Shown here: in pieces, positions 19,101-26,836 of the stretch
Layout of the letters: each line of letters opens with the position of its first letter
How positions within the stretch are numbered: the first letter of the stretch is position 1
DNA from: Chitinophagales bacterium
GTDB lineage: Bacteria; Bacteroidota; Bacteroidia; Chitinophagales; CAIOSU01
Assembly: GCA_018401955.1 (NCBI GenBank)
Contig: JAGYJT010000030.1
Location: forward strand, 1 to 34,677
Length of the DNA stretch: 34,677 bases
Direction of reading: 5' to 3'
Translations under genes and position numbers: made by a program
Notes under the pieces: generated by a model
Seen by the model: only the letters and a program-made list of their open reading frames with translations
What the model was told of the DNA's origin: nothing
Databases searched by the model: none

Positions 19101-19767
19101 GCTCGCTGTCTAACTTAAACATTGCAACCATATTGGAGTTACCCTCGCGTATGGTACCATTTATCTCTGATAGAAAGATGGTATCGTTGGTTTGGTCGAG
19201 CATGGCGCGTAAAAAACGCCCACCAGATAACATGCCTTGCTGGGCATGTATGCGGTAGTAGTTTATTGCCAGTAGCGCCAGGCATATAAACGCATTGTTT
19301 ACGATAACCCCTACTTGCATTTCTGGCGAAAGAGCTGATAATAAGACCCCAATAGAGTATGCAGCGCCAAAAGAAACTACAAACAAAATTAAACGTAAGC
19401 GCTGCCTAAACACCATGGAGACAGCCATTATAATAAGTACTAATGAGATGTAATGATAGCTAGGAAAATTGTTGACATAAGTAAGGAAAACACTATGCAG
19501 CATAAACAGCAAGAAAACCACCTCGGCAATCAATTGTTTTGCCCTAGCTGTAAGGTTTGGCAAAAAAGTAAGCCCGAAACTAATAAAGCAAAACAAAGAA
19601 ACTAGGTACCGGCTGAGGAGGTAAAAAATTTCCTCTTGTCCCTCATATTCTATCAATAGGCCGTATAATGTTTTACCAATCCCTCCCATAAGGAGCAGAA
19701 AGCGGTAAATGTTGATGTCATTTTCCTCTTGATTGTTCTGGAACACTAAGCGCATCATAGCAACCAC
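16147..19767 (-). CDS. Hybrid sensor histidine kinase with membrane anchor, four PAS domains and two receivers
   Basis: A 1206-residue membrane signalling protein. Residues 1-170 contain about six transmembrane helices. Then come four PAS-type domains (about 185-300, 305-430, 430-550 and 555-670), several followed by PAC-like segments such as TDVTDRK and ESDISARKK. The dimerisation domain has the phosphorylated His at about 700 in FLATMSHEIRTPMNAVVG. The ATPase domain shows LVNLVSNGIKF, DTGIGIP, and YGGTGLGLAISKKLV. Two receiver domains follow: the first with VVLVDDNRTN and the acceptor Asp in VVVDMQMPDLDG (about 988), the second with MVAEDNLINQKV and IFMDMQMPEMDG (about 1128) and the lysine of IAKPVK. 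No output domain is present, so the signal must pass to another response regulator or phosphotransfer protein. It lies 52 bp after the SGNH gene on the same strand. Confidence 0.95.
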   Translation of the reverse strand: MVAMMRLVFQNNQEENDINIYRFLLLMGGIGKTLYGLLIEYEGQEEIFYLLSRYLVSLFCFISFGLTFLPNLTARAKQLIAEVVFLLFMLHSVFLTYVNNFPSYHYISLVLIIMAVSMVFRQRLRLILFVVSFGAAYSIGVLLSALSPEMQVGVIVNNAFICLALLAINYYRIHAQQGMLSGGRFLRAMLDQTNDTIFLSEINGTIREGNSNMVAMFKLDSEQAITGKTVNEFLVYPANKDKRRQIVEYVRSGKHWNEEMQCITQAGKRFWAEVSISEVKHEQKPYLLIRVKDIDAQKEIEKQLHDSRERYRLALEGANDGIWDWDLKSGVLYYSDRYKGMLGLEAHELEHTLNAWEERLHKDDFQAAKKAISDYLDGVTEQYVAEFRIRHKDGHYIWMLERGKALFDDEGKAIRMLGSSTDVTDRKKAGELLQQVMDSSPNAIIAYRAVYNNQEQVVDLRCIHTNAVAENVMEQNRILKGDLLLEKLPSAKTTGFFDKMLHTINTGEVLTEEVTYKHDGRKHHLRIVCAKFGNDGCAVTYNDITQQKEAAQELMKLSLVASKTDNGVIITDSMARIEWVNEGFTRITGYTLQEVVGMKPGRLLQGPGTDLLTIKRISEKLKHKESFTEEILNYHKDGHSYWLQLSVTPILGQSGEIEKYIAIESDISARKKSEAELKQAKEEAEAGARAKSEFLATMSHEIRTPMNAVVGMTGLLMESELNSVQQDYLETIRTSGENLLDIINDILDYSKIDSGFMELEHHPYNMVDTIEDVFDLLSKKAFDKGLELVYYIEPEVPVDVLGDSTRLRQVLVNLVSNGIKFTEKGEILVSVRNITQVKHKQTIEFTVRDTGIGIPASKLGKLFKSFSQVDSSTTRKYGGTGLGLAISKKLVSLMGGDIRVESKENVGSSFIFNIQVETNKDEDVFRKLELAKDLVGKFVVLVDDNRTNLKIQQLQFRKWGVETAAYENPTDALQFILNAVRKPNLVVVDMQMPDLDGSSFTERLREKFSKAELPVIMFTSLGTMHGAVQRDLYSAFITKPARQSHLYYTVNRLLNSQARRNEDGVDQTETLQASFRKDLRVMVAEDNLINQKVARGILNNIGLKIEVVTNGLEAIALLKQQEFDLIFMDMQMPEMDGVDATVEIRKLNIKHQPKIVAMTANAMSESRDICIAAGMDDYIAKPVKVNDIRAVIGKWFPANGNGQEVK

Positions 19768-19819
19768 AAAATAATCATTATTGCATAGATATTTGGAATA
19801 GCTTGATTTGTAATAAGCA

Positions 19820-20878
19820 CTAATTTTTCAAAATCTCATTTATGCTTTTACTTACCTCGTAATGCCCATCATTATTAAAATGCCCGTTGGGCAGCGGATG
19901 AAAATGTTCTGGCTTAAACGGTATTACCATTAGGTAATCTTCAATATCACTAAACACCATTTTATACTCGGTGAGATAAAACGATTTGGGCTCATCATAG
20001 TATTTATCTGTAAAATCTGTTCCTAAATATGGTATAGGCACTATTATCAACTGGCTATTATACTGTTTAGCAACTTTGGCAATAGATAATAGATGTTCAT
20101 TTGTGGTGGTAGCCTTTTTAAGCCAATCTCGTTCATTGCGTTCCTCTAGGCGCAACGGAAAAGCATATATGGCTGTGCCAATGGCAGTGTGGCAGAGCAA
20201 AGTAGCCAATTTACCCTTTGGTGTGTACTTGTTTAGATAAAATTGATACGACGAGTTGAAATTATCAAAATACCGCCCTTGGTAATAGCCCGGAAACCAA
20301 CCAGCATCAGTAGGGTAATATAACGACTTATTAGGCACTATGGCACGCTTCTCCCTTACAATATCGTTACCTAAATACAACATAACAAATGTGTATGCTG
20401 GCTTTAATTTAGGAATATAGCGTTCGGCAATAAATTGGTATTGAGCTGGGTCGGCCCCAGGGATACCGGTATTATACACCGCTAAATGAGTCTTTGCTGT
20501 TAGCCGAGAAACAAACCCTTGTTGTATAGGCTCTGCCCCTGCCCCCCAAGTAAAAGAATCGCCAATAAAAAGTATCTTTTTTTTATTGGTATCCTGGGTG
20601 CTCCAATCGTTACCCAAAAAACCTAAATTATTAATGGCAACATTATGTTTTGCCCAATACTTTTGGTTCGCAATAAACATGCCGCTGCTATCTGCAAAAA
20701 AGCTATTATCAAATTTTGGGCTTTCAATCGTCGAAACTTTAGGAAACCAATTGGGTGTAAGCACTCCTACTGTGTATCCTTGCGCTGCAAATGCTATCCT
20801 TAGTATTGCTTCTGCAAAAACTATAAGGGCTATCGCAACAACAGCTATTTTAAGTATCGTAGCTTTTGGCTTAGCCAT
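19820..20878 (-). CDS. SGNH/GDSL hydrolase-like membrane-anchored protein
   Basis: A 352-residue protein with an N-terminal membrane segment (ILKIAVVAIALIVFAEAIL) and an extracytoplasmic SGNH fold. Block I is KILFIGDSFTWGAG with the likely nucleophile Ser108, a Gly-containing segment NTGIPGADPAQYQF follows, block III is YLGND, and the C-terminal block GHFNNDGHYEVSK supplies the Asp and His. This pattern is close to AlgX/DltD-like and O-acetyl transferase-esterases, so it could act on cell-surface sugars or lipids; the substrate is unknown. Its ATG lies 7 bp after the stop of the metallophosphoesterase gene, so the two are almost certainly co-transcribed. Confidence 0.85.
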   Translation of the reverse strand: MAKPKATILKIAVVAIALIVFAEAILRIAFAAQGYTVGVLTPNWFPKVSTIESPKFDNSFFADSSGMFIANQKYWAKHNVAINNLGFLGNDWSTQDTNKKKILFIGDSFTWGAGAEPIQQGFVSRLTAKTHLAVYNTGIPGADPAQYQFIAERYIPKLKPAYTFVMLYLGNDIVREKRAIVPNKSLYYPTDAGWFPGYYQGRYFDNFNSSYQFYLNKYTPKGKLATLLCHTAIGTAIYAFPLRLEERNERDWLKKATTTNEHLLSIAKVAKQYNSQLIIVPIPYLGTDFTDKYYDEPKSFYLTEYKMVFSDIEDYLMVIPFKPEHFHPLPNGHFNNDGHYEVSKSINEILKN

Positions 20879-20885
20879 TGCTCAT

Positions 20886-22091
20886 TTAATTTGCGTCTTT
20901 AGCATCGGCAAGTTTCCATCTAAACACTATTGTTCCTTCGGTTCCATCTCCGGTAGGTTCAAAATAAGTAACCCACATTTCGCCGTTTTCGTACACATCT
21001 AAACGAGAAAAACCTTTGCTAATGTGATTAAACGCCGCCCCCTTTCCTTTGCGCACCCACGAGCTTTTGCTACCCGCACCGCTCACAATAAAGTGCTTAC
21101 TGTGTTTTTGAAAAAACTGCAAGCTGTGCTCGTGCCCAGCGGCATAAACTAGGTCTTTATTCTTTTCTGTAGCCTCCAATACCACATTTCTGTATTGCTT
21201 GTAGCGTTTGTGCGGAGTGTCTTCAATTACGCCACCTAACTTGCGCCCCAGTGGCAAAACAGACCCCAACACTGGTATCGGAATCCAAAGTTTTTTATTG
21301 ATTACCCGTAATGGAAATAGATGCTCTGCAAACGATGAATAACCGCCATGCCCGCCATTGGTATACAATGGGTGGTGCGCCACCAATAGTACCCTTTTCC
21401 CTATGTGCGACTCCATTATCTCTTTCAACTCTATTTGAAAGTCAGGTTCTGGTAAGTTAGGGTTCTTCTTTTTTTCTTTGGGATTAGGCAAATCGCGCAC
21501 CCACCTGTATGAGTCAAGCACTACCAATACTACATCATTGCTTACATTTAGTACTGCCGGGCCTGGCTTGCCATCTTTTGGCAAGAAAACATTTTCGCTT
21601 CCCAACTTTTCGTATAGATACTCACGCTCATACTGCGGACCATCAGTAAGGCTATCGTTTGCCGCATACCAATCATGGTTTCCGGGTATAAACAAAACTG
21701 CACCTGGGAAACCCTCAACGGCCTTTACCGACTCATAAAGCCGTGCCTCTGACTTTGAACGGTGCTTGTGGTTTAAGGCCGGCATGCCTTCTTCGTAGAT
21801 ATTGTCGCCCAAAAAGATAACCATGCTTTGGTCATTAGCATCACGCAAGTGCGTGTTAAGCAGCTTTAAGGTAGGCTCTTGTACCTCAAGGTCTGGCTTA
21901 CCCGCATCGCCTATTAAGTAAAATGTGTAAGCCGGTCTATCGGCAGGTGGCTCTAACAGCTGCCACTCCTCATAATCATCAGCCATGTAAGGCTTTACGC
22001 TACCGCAGGCATTAAACAACAACACAAGTGCTACAAGCGCAACTACACGCCCAATGCTATTATAAAAACTCATCAACTGGTTCTTTTTCAT
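20886..22091 (-). CDS. Lipoprotein metallophosphoesterase (calcineurin-like)
   Basis: A 401-residue outer-membrane or periplasmic phosphatase candidate. The signal ALVALVLLFNAC ends in a lipobox, with Cys as the lipidation site. The two-metal phosphoesterase motifs are in order: YLIGDAGKPD, VIFLGDNIYEEG, IPGNHDWYAAND, VLLVAHHPLYTNGG and AAGHEHSLQFF, matching GDxG, GDN, GNHD, HHP and GHxH. The purple-acid-phosphatase-like layout suggests phosphomonoester or phosphodiester hydrolysis outside the cytoplasm. The start ATG at 22091 overlaps the end of the acyl-CoA synthetase gene by 32 bp; a second ATG at 22073 would leave a 14-bp overlap and an equally good signal. Either way the two genes are translationally linked. 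Confidence 0.9.
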   Translation of the reverse strand: MKKNQLMSFYNSIGRVVALVALVLLFNACGSVKPYMADDYEEWQLLEPPADRPAYTFYLIGDAGKPDLEVQEPTLKLLNTHLRDANDQSMVIFLGDNIYEEGMPALNHKHRSKSEARLYESVKAVEGFPGAVLFIPGNHDWYAANDSLTDGPQYEREYLYEKLGSENVFLPKDGKPGPAVLNVSNDVVLVVLDSYRWVRDLPNPKEKKKNPNLPEPDFQIELKEIMESHIGKRVLLVAHHPLYTNGGHGGYSSFAEHLFPLRVINKKLWIPIPVLGSVLPLGRKLGGVIEDTPHKRYKQYRNVVLEATEKNKDLVYAAGHEHSLQFFQKHSKHFIVSGAGSKSSWVRKGKGAAFNHISKGFSRLDVYENGEMWVTYFEPTGDGTEGTIVFRWKLADAKDAN

Positions 22092-23883
22092 ACATACTAT
22101 CTATCAAAGCAGCGTACTTTTGATTTACTACTTTGGTTTTAATTTTTAGTGTTGGCGTAAGTTCACCGGTTTCAATGGTAAAACTATGAGGCAATATACG
22201 AAACTGCTTAACTGTCATATAGCTAGGTAGCTTGGCATTTGCTGCATCCACCTCAGCACTAACTTTATCAACTACTTTTTTATGCTCGGTAAGCGATGCA
22301 ATTGACTTGTCTTTGATGCCCTGCTCCTCGGCAAATTTAACCAACGCATCCGGATCGAGCGTTACCAATGCCGATATAAATTTTTTATTGTCGCCAATTA
22401 TATGGGCCGCATCAATAAGGCCGCCGCTAACTAATAGTTTTTGTATAGCGGCCGGGGCAACGTTTTTACCCCCTGCGGTAATTATCAATTGCTTCTTTCT
22501 ATCGGTAATAGTTACCCATCCGGCTGCATCAATAGTGCCTATGTCGCCCGTTTTATAATATCCATCGTTGGTAAAAGCTTCATTAGTTGCCTCGGGGTTT
22601 TTATAATATTCGCTAAACAAATTTGGCCCCTTAACCTCCAACTCACCATCGCTTGCCAACCTAATATCAACACCGGGTATAGCCCTCCCTACCGAGCCAA
22701 AACGATACTCCTCCGGACGATTAACCGTGTATGGGGCGGTGCCTTCGGTAGCGCCCCACCCCTCTATTATCAACAAATCTAAATGATGGAAAAACTCCGC
22801 AATTTTAGGGTTTAGCGGCGCCCCACCCGATACCATAAACTGAAGTTTACCACCAAACTTATCTTTAATAGCTTTATACACTAGCTTGCTAGCCAATTGG
22901 TGCTTTACTAGCAGCCAAGTAGGTAGTGGTTTTTGTGCCAACTTATAAGAAGCTGACTGCTTGCCTACACCAAGCGCCCAATAGAAAATTTGCTTTTTTA
23001 ACCACGAAGCACTTTGTAAATTCTGCCTAACCCGAGCATACATTTTTTCGTAAACCCTTGGCACACCTGCAATAAACTCAGGTTTTACCTCAGCAATGTT
23101 GGCAATAATGCTGTCAAACCCTTCAGCATAGGCAATGGTTTTGCCGGCATACAGCAACAGATAGTACCCCCCAATGCGCTCAAGGGCGTGTGCAAGCGGC
23201 AAAAAGCTTAGGTTTCTATTCACATTTAAAAATGCCCGCGGACTATGAATAAATAGGTTTTCGATTGTGATTAAATAATTGTTGTGACTTAATACTACAC
23301 CCTTTGGGCTACCTGTGGTACCACTTGTATAGATAATGGTAAGCACATCGCTACCATTAAGGCTATTACTAATTGCTCTAAGGCTGTCCTCATTTTTTGC
23401 CCAATCACTACCCAACTCAATCAGCTCTGCCAAAGGCCTTATCCACTCATCCAGTTCTACGCCATCGGTATCAAATACATACACCCGCTCTACAGTGGGC
23501 ACTTCGCTTTGCATTAGCCGTAGTTTGGTTACTTGAGTTTGGTTTTCGGCAAATACATATCTCGCCTCAAGGTCATTTATTATGTATGCAGTTTCGTCTT
23601 CTAATGTAGTTGGGTACACTGCCGAGATAATTGCACCCGCCAGCAAAGAACCTAAATCTGCATAAACCCACTCTGCCCGCGTAGCCGACATAATAGCTAC
23701 CCTATCTCTATGTTTCAACCCTACTTTTACGAGGCCATTAGCTATACTAAACGCAATATCCTTAAGCGCTGTGTATGTCACATTGCGATATTGACCATCC
23801 TTTTTTGTCATGATGGCCGGTGCTTGGTTTAAAGTGTCTAGCTTGGCCAATAATGCTAGATTCATGTTTTTAAACTGGCTCAT
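22060..23883 (-). CDS. Long-chain fatty acid-CoA ligase (AMP-forming)
   Basis: Activates long-chain fatty acids with ATP and CoA, probably at the inner face of the membrane. At 607 residues it matches the FadD15/FAA-like class. Motifs are the P-loop TIIYTSGTTGSPKGVVLSH (about 183-201), FLPLAHALERIGG, the linker region EGWGATEGTAPYTVN, the ATP-binding TGDIGTIDAAGWVTITDR and the hinge plus catalytic region KKQLIITAGGKNVAP. It is the first gene of a minus-strand run with the metallophosphoesterase, the SGNH protein and perhaps the histidine kinase. The gene symbol is left empty because the family has several paralogues. Confidence 0.93.
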   Translation of the reverse strand: MSQFKNMNLALLAKLDTLNQAPAIMTKKDGQYRNVTYTALKDIAFSIANGLVKVGLKHRDRVAIMSATRAEWVYADLGSLLAGAIISAVYPTTLEDETAYIINDLEARYVFAENQTQVTKLRLMQSEVPTVERVYVFDTDGVELDEWIRPLAELIELGSDWAKNEDSLRAISNSLNGSDVLTIIYTSGTTGSPKGVVLSHNNYLITIENLFIHSPRAFLNVNRNLSFLPLAHALERIGGYYLLLYAGKTIAYAEGFDSIIANIAEVKPEFIAGVPRVYEKMYARVRQNLQSASWLKKQIFYWALGVGKQSASYKLAQKPLPTWLLVKHQLASKLVYKAIKDKFGGKLQFMVSGGAPLNPKIAEFFHHLDLLIIEGWGATEGTAPYTVNRPEEYRFGSVGRAIPGVDIRLASDGELEVKGPNLFSEYYKNPEATNEAFTNDGYYKTGDIGTIDAAGWVTITDRKKQLIITAGGKNVAPAAIQKLLVSGGLIDAAHIIGDNKKFISALVTLDPDALVKFAEEQGIKDKSIASLTEHKKVVDKVSAEVDAANAKLPSYMTVKQFRILPHSFTIETGELTPTLKIKTKVVNQKYAALIDSMYEKEPVDEFL

Positions 23884-24029
23884 AGGTAGCGGTGCTTTGC
23901 AATAAATATAAACGAAACTTTACAATATTCATGACCCACTTATCCTCATTTATTATGATTGTTACTAAAGGTATTAAAACACGCATTATTACTACCAAAT
24001 AACTGAATAAGATAATTGCTCGTGCTATT

Positions 24030-24060
24030 TTGATTTAGGTATGGTTTTCGGTTAACTTTG
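24030..24060 (+). promoter_or_regulatory. Promoter of prmC, probably giving a leaderless mRNA
   Basis: TTG at 24030-24032, a 20-bp spacer and TAACTTTG at 24053-24060 match the Bacteroidetes promoter pattern exactly. The prmC ATG begins only 5 bp after the -7 element, so transcription would start at or next to the A of ATG. Confidence 0.65.
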
Positions 24061-24065
24061 TTTTT

Positions 24066-24911
24066 ATGACTTTGCAAAGCTGGTGGCAAGATGCCCATAA
24101 ACAATTGATGGATGTATATGATAAGCGAGAGGCATCGAATGTTTTGCAATGGCTGTTAGAGGATAGTTTGCGCTTAAATAAATCAACTTACCAGTTGAGG
24201 TTACCTAAACCACTCACTGATGCCGAACTTACATTGTTAAACCACCAACTTGCCAGATTGGTGCAGGGTGAGCCACTGCAATATGTAACGGAAGTAGCTG
24301 ACTTCTGCGGCAAAAAGTTTAGAGTGGGCCCTGAGGTGCTGATACCCCGCCCCGAAACGGAAGAGCTAGTGGAATTGATACTGAAAACCTTGGCAAAAGA
24401 CACAAAATATAGTCTTCTTGATGTAGGTACAGGTAGCGGATGTATACCAATTTCGTTGATAGTGAGCAGGCCAAATTGGAGCGCTACTGCCATTGATATT
24501 TCGCCCACAGCCCTTGCCGTTGCAAAATGGAATGCCACAGAGCTGGGCGCAGCTGTTTACTTTGCGCAATTGGATTTTTTGGATGAAACCAAATGGGAGG
24601 ATATAAGTACGCCTGACGTATTGATAAGCAACCCACCCTACATTGCTAAAAATGAAGCGGCAGCAATGACCAAGCAAGTGCTGGACTTTGAGCCTTTGAA
24701 TGCGTTGTTTCCTGATGGTGATGATGCCATAGTGTTCTATAAAAAGTTGGCGGCCTTTGCGCAGCAAAAGCATGTTAAAATGGTTTTCCTTGAGCTGAAC
24801 CCAAACTTTGCCACCGAAATTGAGGCATTGTTTACTTCCATTAGTTATACTGTAACCATTATTAAGGATATGCAGGGGAAAGATAGGATGTTGCTGGCAT
24901 CTATAAATTAG
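24066..24911 (+). CDS. prmC: Release factor glutamine methyltransferase
   Basis: Methylates the glutamine of the GGQ motif in translation release factors, using S-adenosylmethionine. In 281 residues I see an N-terminal helical domain, the conserved GEPLQYV (about 68-74) and VLIPRPETEELVE, the SAM-binding motif SLLDVGTGSGCIPISL (about 116-131), a second strand ending AIDISPTAL, and the catalytic NPPYIA (189-194), which holds the substrate glutamine. Length and motifs fit PrmC (HemK). It is convergent with the CvfB-like gene, with 2 bp between the stops. The promoter directly abuts the start codon. Confidence 0.95.
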   Translation: MTLQSWWQDAHKQLMDVYDKREASNVLQWLLEDSLRLNKSTYQLRLPKPLTDAELTLLNHQLARLVQGEPLQYVTEVADFCGKKFRVGPEVLIPRPETEELVELILKTLAKDTKYSLLDVGTGSGCIPISLIVSRPNWSATAIDISPTALAVAKWNATELGAAVYFAQLDFLDETKWEDISTPDVLISNPPYIAKNEAAAMTKQVLDFEPLNALFPDGDDAIVFYKKLAAFAQQKHVKMVFLELNPNFATEIEALFTSISYTVTIIKDMQGKDRMLLASIN

Positions 24912-24913
24912 CC

Positions 24914-25756
24914 TTACTCTTTTAAAGAACGGATACCTTCGGGCTCAATGGTTATTTTGCGGTCTTTGTACAAGGCTCCTATTGCCTTTTTGAAGGCTTT
25001 TTTACTCATTTGCACCGATTGGTAGATAACTTCAGCATCAGTTTTGTCGGTAAGGGGCAAAAAACCGTTAGCTCTATCCAAAGCCCTTGAAATACGCTCT
25101 ACTGCGGTAGCGTTTGCATTATCATAACCAATTGGTTGCAGGCTGATGTCTATTTTACCATCTTCACGTATATGCTTTACGTATGCCTTAAGTGTATCGC
25201 CGTGGTAAAGCTTGCGGTATACTTCGTTTTGGTATACTAAACCAAAATGTTGGTGTTCAACTATCACGGTAGTGCCTAGGTCTGATGTTTGCCCTATTAC
25301 AATACTCACTTGATCGCCTACATTATACTCAGGCCGCTCCCCTTTTCCGATATGTTTACGTAGCTTAAAACTGCCTACTATGCGTTGTGTGGTTTCATCA
25401 AGATACACGTACGTAAGGTAAAACTTTCCTTCTTCAGCCTTTAAATCTTGCTCGCTGTAAGGCACCAAAAGGTCTTTCATCAAACCCCAATCCATAAATG
25501 CGCCTACGCTGGTAAGTTGGGTGCAGCGCATACGGGCTACTTGGCCCACGGTTGCAATAGGCTCCTCGGTAGTAGCAATCAGCCTATCTTCGCTATCTCG
25601 ATATATAAATACCTTAAGCAAATCGTCAACGGCAGTAAGGTTTGGTACATATCTTAACGGAAGCAATATCTCTCCTGCCTCATCGCCATCAAGGTATACC
25701 CCAAAATCAACGATTTTTACTACCCTCAATTCATTATATTGTCCTACTTGTAGCAT
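24914..25756 (-). CDS. CvfB-like S1 RNA-binding protein
   Basis: An RNA-binding protein with S1 domains in tandem and a C-terminal winged helix, related to CvfB. The frame is open to an ATG at 25864, but the family begins with the first S1 strand, seen as VGQYNELRVVKIVDFGVYLD, so I choose the ATG at 25756 (280 residues, the usual length). A -7 match lies just upstream of it. Later S1-like segments are AFMDWGLMKDLLVPYSEQD, YNVGDQVSIVIGQTSDLGT and LKAYVKHIREDGKIDISLQ; the C-terminal winged helix includes SVQMSKKAFKKAIGALYKD. Some databases label such proteins GntR-family, which is misleading. Role in RNA metabolism is likely but unproven. Confidence 0.85.
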   Translation of the reverse strand: MLQVGQYNELRVVKIVDFGVYLDGDEAGEILLPLRYVPNLTAVDDLLKVFIYRDSEDRLIATTEEPIATVGQVARMRCTQLTSVGAFMDWGLMKDLLVPYSEQDLKAEEGKFYLTYVYLDETTQRIVGSFKLRKHIGKGERPEYNVGDQVSIVIGQTSDLGTTVIVEHQHFGLVYQNEVYRKLYHGDTLKAYVKHIREDGKIDISLQPIGYDNANATAVERISRALDRANGFLPLTDKTDAEVIYQSVQMSKKAFKKAIGALYKDRKITIEPEGIRSLKE

Positions 25757-25762
25757 ATGTGG

Positions 25763-25770
25763 CAAAGGTA
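25763..25770 (-). promoter_or_regulatory. Candidate -7 element of the CvfB-like gene
   Basis: On the minus strand TACCTTTG matches TAnnTTTG and ends 6 bp before the ATG at 25756. No good -33 TTG is found at the normal spacing, so confidence is low. If real, the mRNA has almost no leader and the upstream ATG codons at 25864 and 25819 are not used. Confidence 0.35.
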
Positions 25771-25947
25771 GGTATAAAAGGTTTCCTTTTGGGCTCCATA
25801 TTTCCTCAAATTGCGTCATTAAATACGCAATAATAATATACCCTTGCTCTAGAAACCTAACCAAACTGGCTATTTTACTACTTTTACTTCATCGTTAACT
25901 ATTTAGGAACGATATGTGCAGTATGCATACTTATACTACAAAACACT

Positions 25948-26115
25948 ATGAAAAGTACACGATTATTAATGCTTGTGGCGCTTTTAGCCTTTCAATTCAG
26001 CTCTTGCATGTCAACTAAAGATATGCCCGGGCATGAACCAGAACAAGTACCTACAGGTAATATGGGCGGTGGCACTGGCTCTGGCACTATTGGCGATGAC
26101 CCCACAAATCCTTGA
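25948..26115 (+). CDS. Very small lipoprotein (55 aa)
   Basis: A short gene of 56 codons. The product starts MKSTRLLMLVALLAFQFSSC, a textbook lipoprotein signal with the lipidated Cys20. The mature part is only 35 residues, MSTKDMPGHEPEQVP followed by a glycine-rich tail (GNMGGGTGSGTIGDD). No domain is recognisable. Such tiny lipoproteins occur in many Bacteroidota and are usually missed. It lies upstream of a second small lipoprotein gene on the same strand, 167 bp apart, with no obvious terminator between them. Coding is supported by the signal peptide alone, so confidence is moderate. Confidence 0.7.
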   Translation: MKSTRLLMLVALLAFQFSSCMSTKDMPGHEPEQVPTGNMGGGTGSGTIGDDPTNP

Positions 26116-26259
26116 AAACACTAGTATACGCCATTTTTCTACAGGTGTGTAGACAAAACTCCACATTGCACTAAATGCATGTAGTAACATAGGTGTATAA
26201 CTTAATGATTACCAAATACATGTATAGTATTCCTTCGAGTGGAACAGTTATTGCGCAAT

Positions 26260-26267
26260 TAAATTTG
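26260..26267 (+). promoter_or_regulatory. Candidate -7 element of the EF-hand lipoprotein gene
   Basis: TAAATTTG is a perfect TAnnTTTG match ending 15 bp before the ATG at 26283. A -33 TTG at normal spacing is missing. It supports the start at 26283 over the upstream in-frame ATG at 26193. Confidence 0.45.
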
Positions 26268-26282
26268 ACCAAACTGCTTACC

Positions 26283-26594
26283 ATGAAAACTTTAAAATGG
26301 ATATTGCTAGGAGCTCTATTTACAGGTACGGTTGTTTCTTGCAGCCTAACCGATAACGAATCTGGGTCTAAACCATTTCAACAATTAGAGCCTGATGGGG
26401 AGATTAAACTAAAAGATGAAAGTGATAGCAGGCTAGCTAAGTGGGATACTGAACACAATGAAGGAATTACACAAGCTGAATTTGAAGCGGTTTTTGAAAA
26501 TGAATCGTTTGAAAGTTGGGATTTGAATGGCGATAAAATACTCGACTTTAAAGAGTTTAAAAAAGGCGTATTTGAGCTGCACAGCAAAGATTAA
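26283..26594 (+). CDS. EF-hand lipoprotein
   Basis: A 103-residue lipoprotein. The frame extends up to 26193, but the ATG at 26283 begins a clean signal, MKTLKWILLGALFTGTVVSC, with Cys20 as the lipidation site. The mature domain holds a canonical calcium-binding loop, DLNGDKILDFKE, where D1, N3, D5, D9 and E12 are all suitable ligands. A second, less regular loop is DTEHNEGITQAE. Together they form a likely EF-hand pair in about 60 residues. It probably binds calcium at the cell surface; a partner is unknown. Next to it lies another small lipoprotein gene. Confidence 0.82.
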   Translation: MKTLKWILLGALFTGTVVSCSLTDNESGSKPFQQLEPDGEIKLKDESDSRLAKWDTEHNEGITQAEFEAVFENESFESWDLNGDKILDFKEFKKGVFELHSKD

Positions 26595-26708
26595 CATAGT
26601 ATACAAGCACCGCTAAAAATTTTCGTTTTGAAAACAGACCTTCCAGACAAGGAGCTACGATGTAATTGACACTTTAAGCATTACCAGAGTTTTATTAAGT
26701 AAATTACT

Positions 26709-26746
26709 AAAAGGTTACGACTCAAATGGGTTGTAACCTTTTTAAT
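26709..26746 (+). terminator. Intrinsic terminator after the lipoprotein genes
   Basis: The 10-bp perfect stem AAAAGGTTAC/GTAACCTTTT encloses a 14-nt loop and runs into TTTTTAATTT. It lies about 115 bp after the EF-hand gene and before plsC. Confidence 0.75.
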
Positions 26747-26836
26747 TTAACAACGTTTATTAATAAATAACACAGAATATTTATCGCAACATGCCTCAAA
26801 AAGCTTTAGCAATCTCAATTTTACTATTTTTACACC

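Noticed and set aside
25757..25864. N-terminal extension of the CvfB-like protein to the ATG at 25864
   Set aside because: The extra 36 residues do not fit the S1 fold and a -7 promoter match lies between the two ATG codons.
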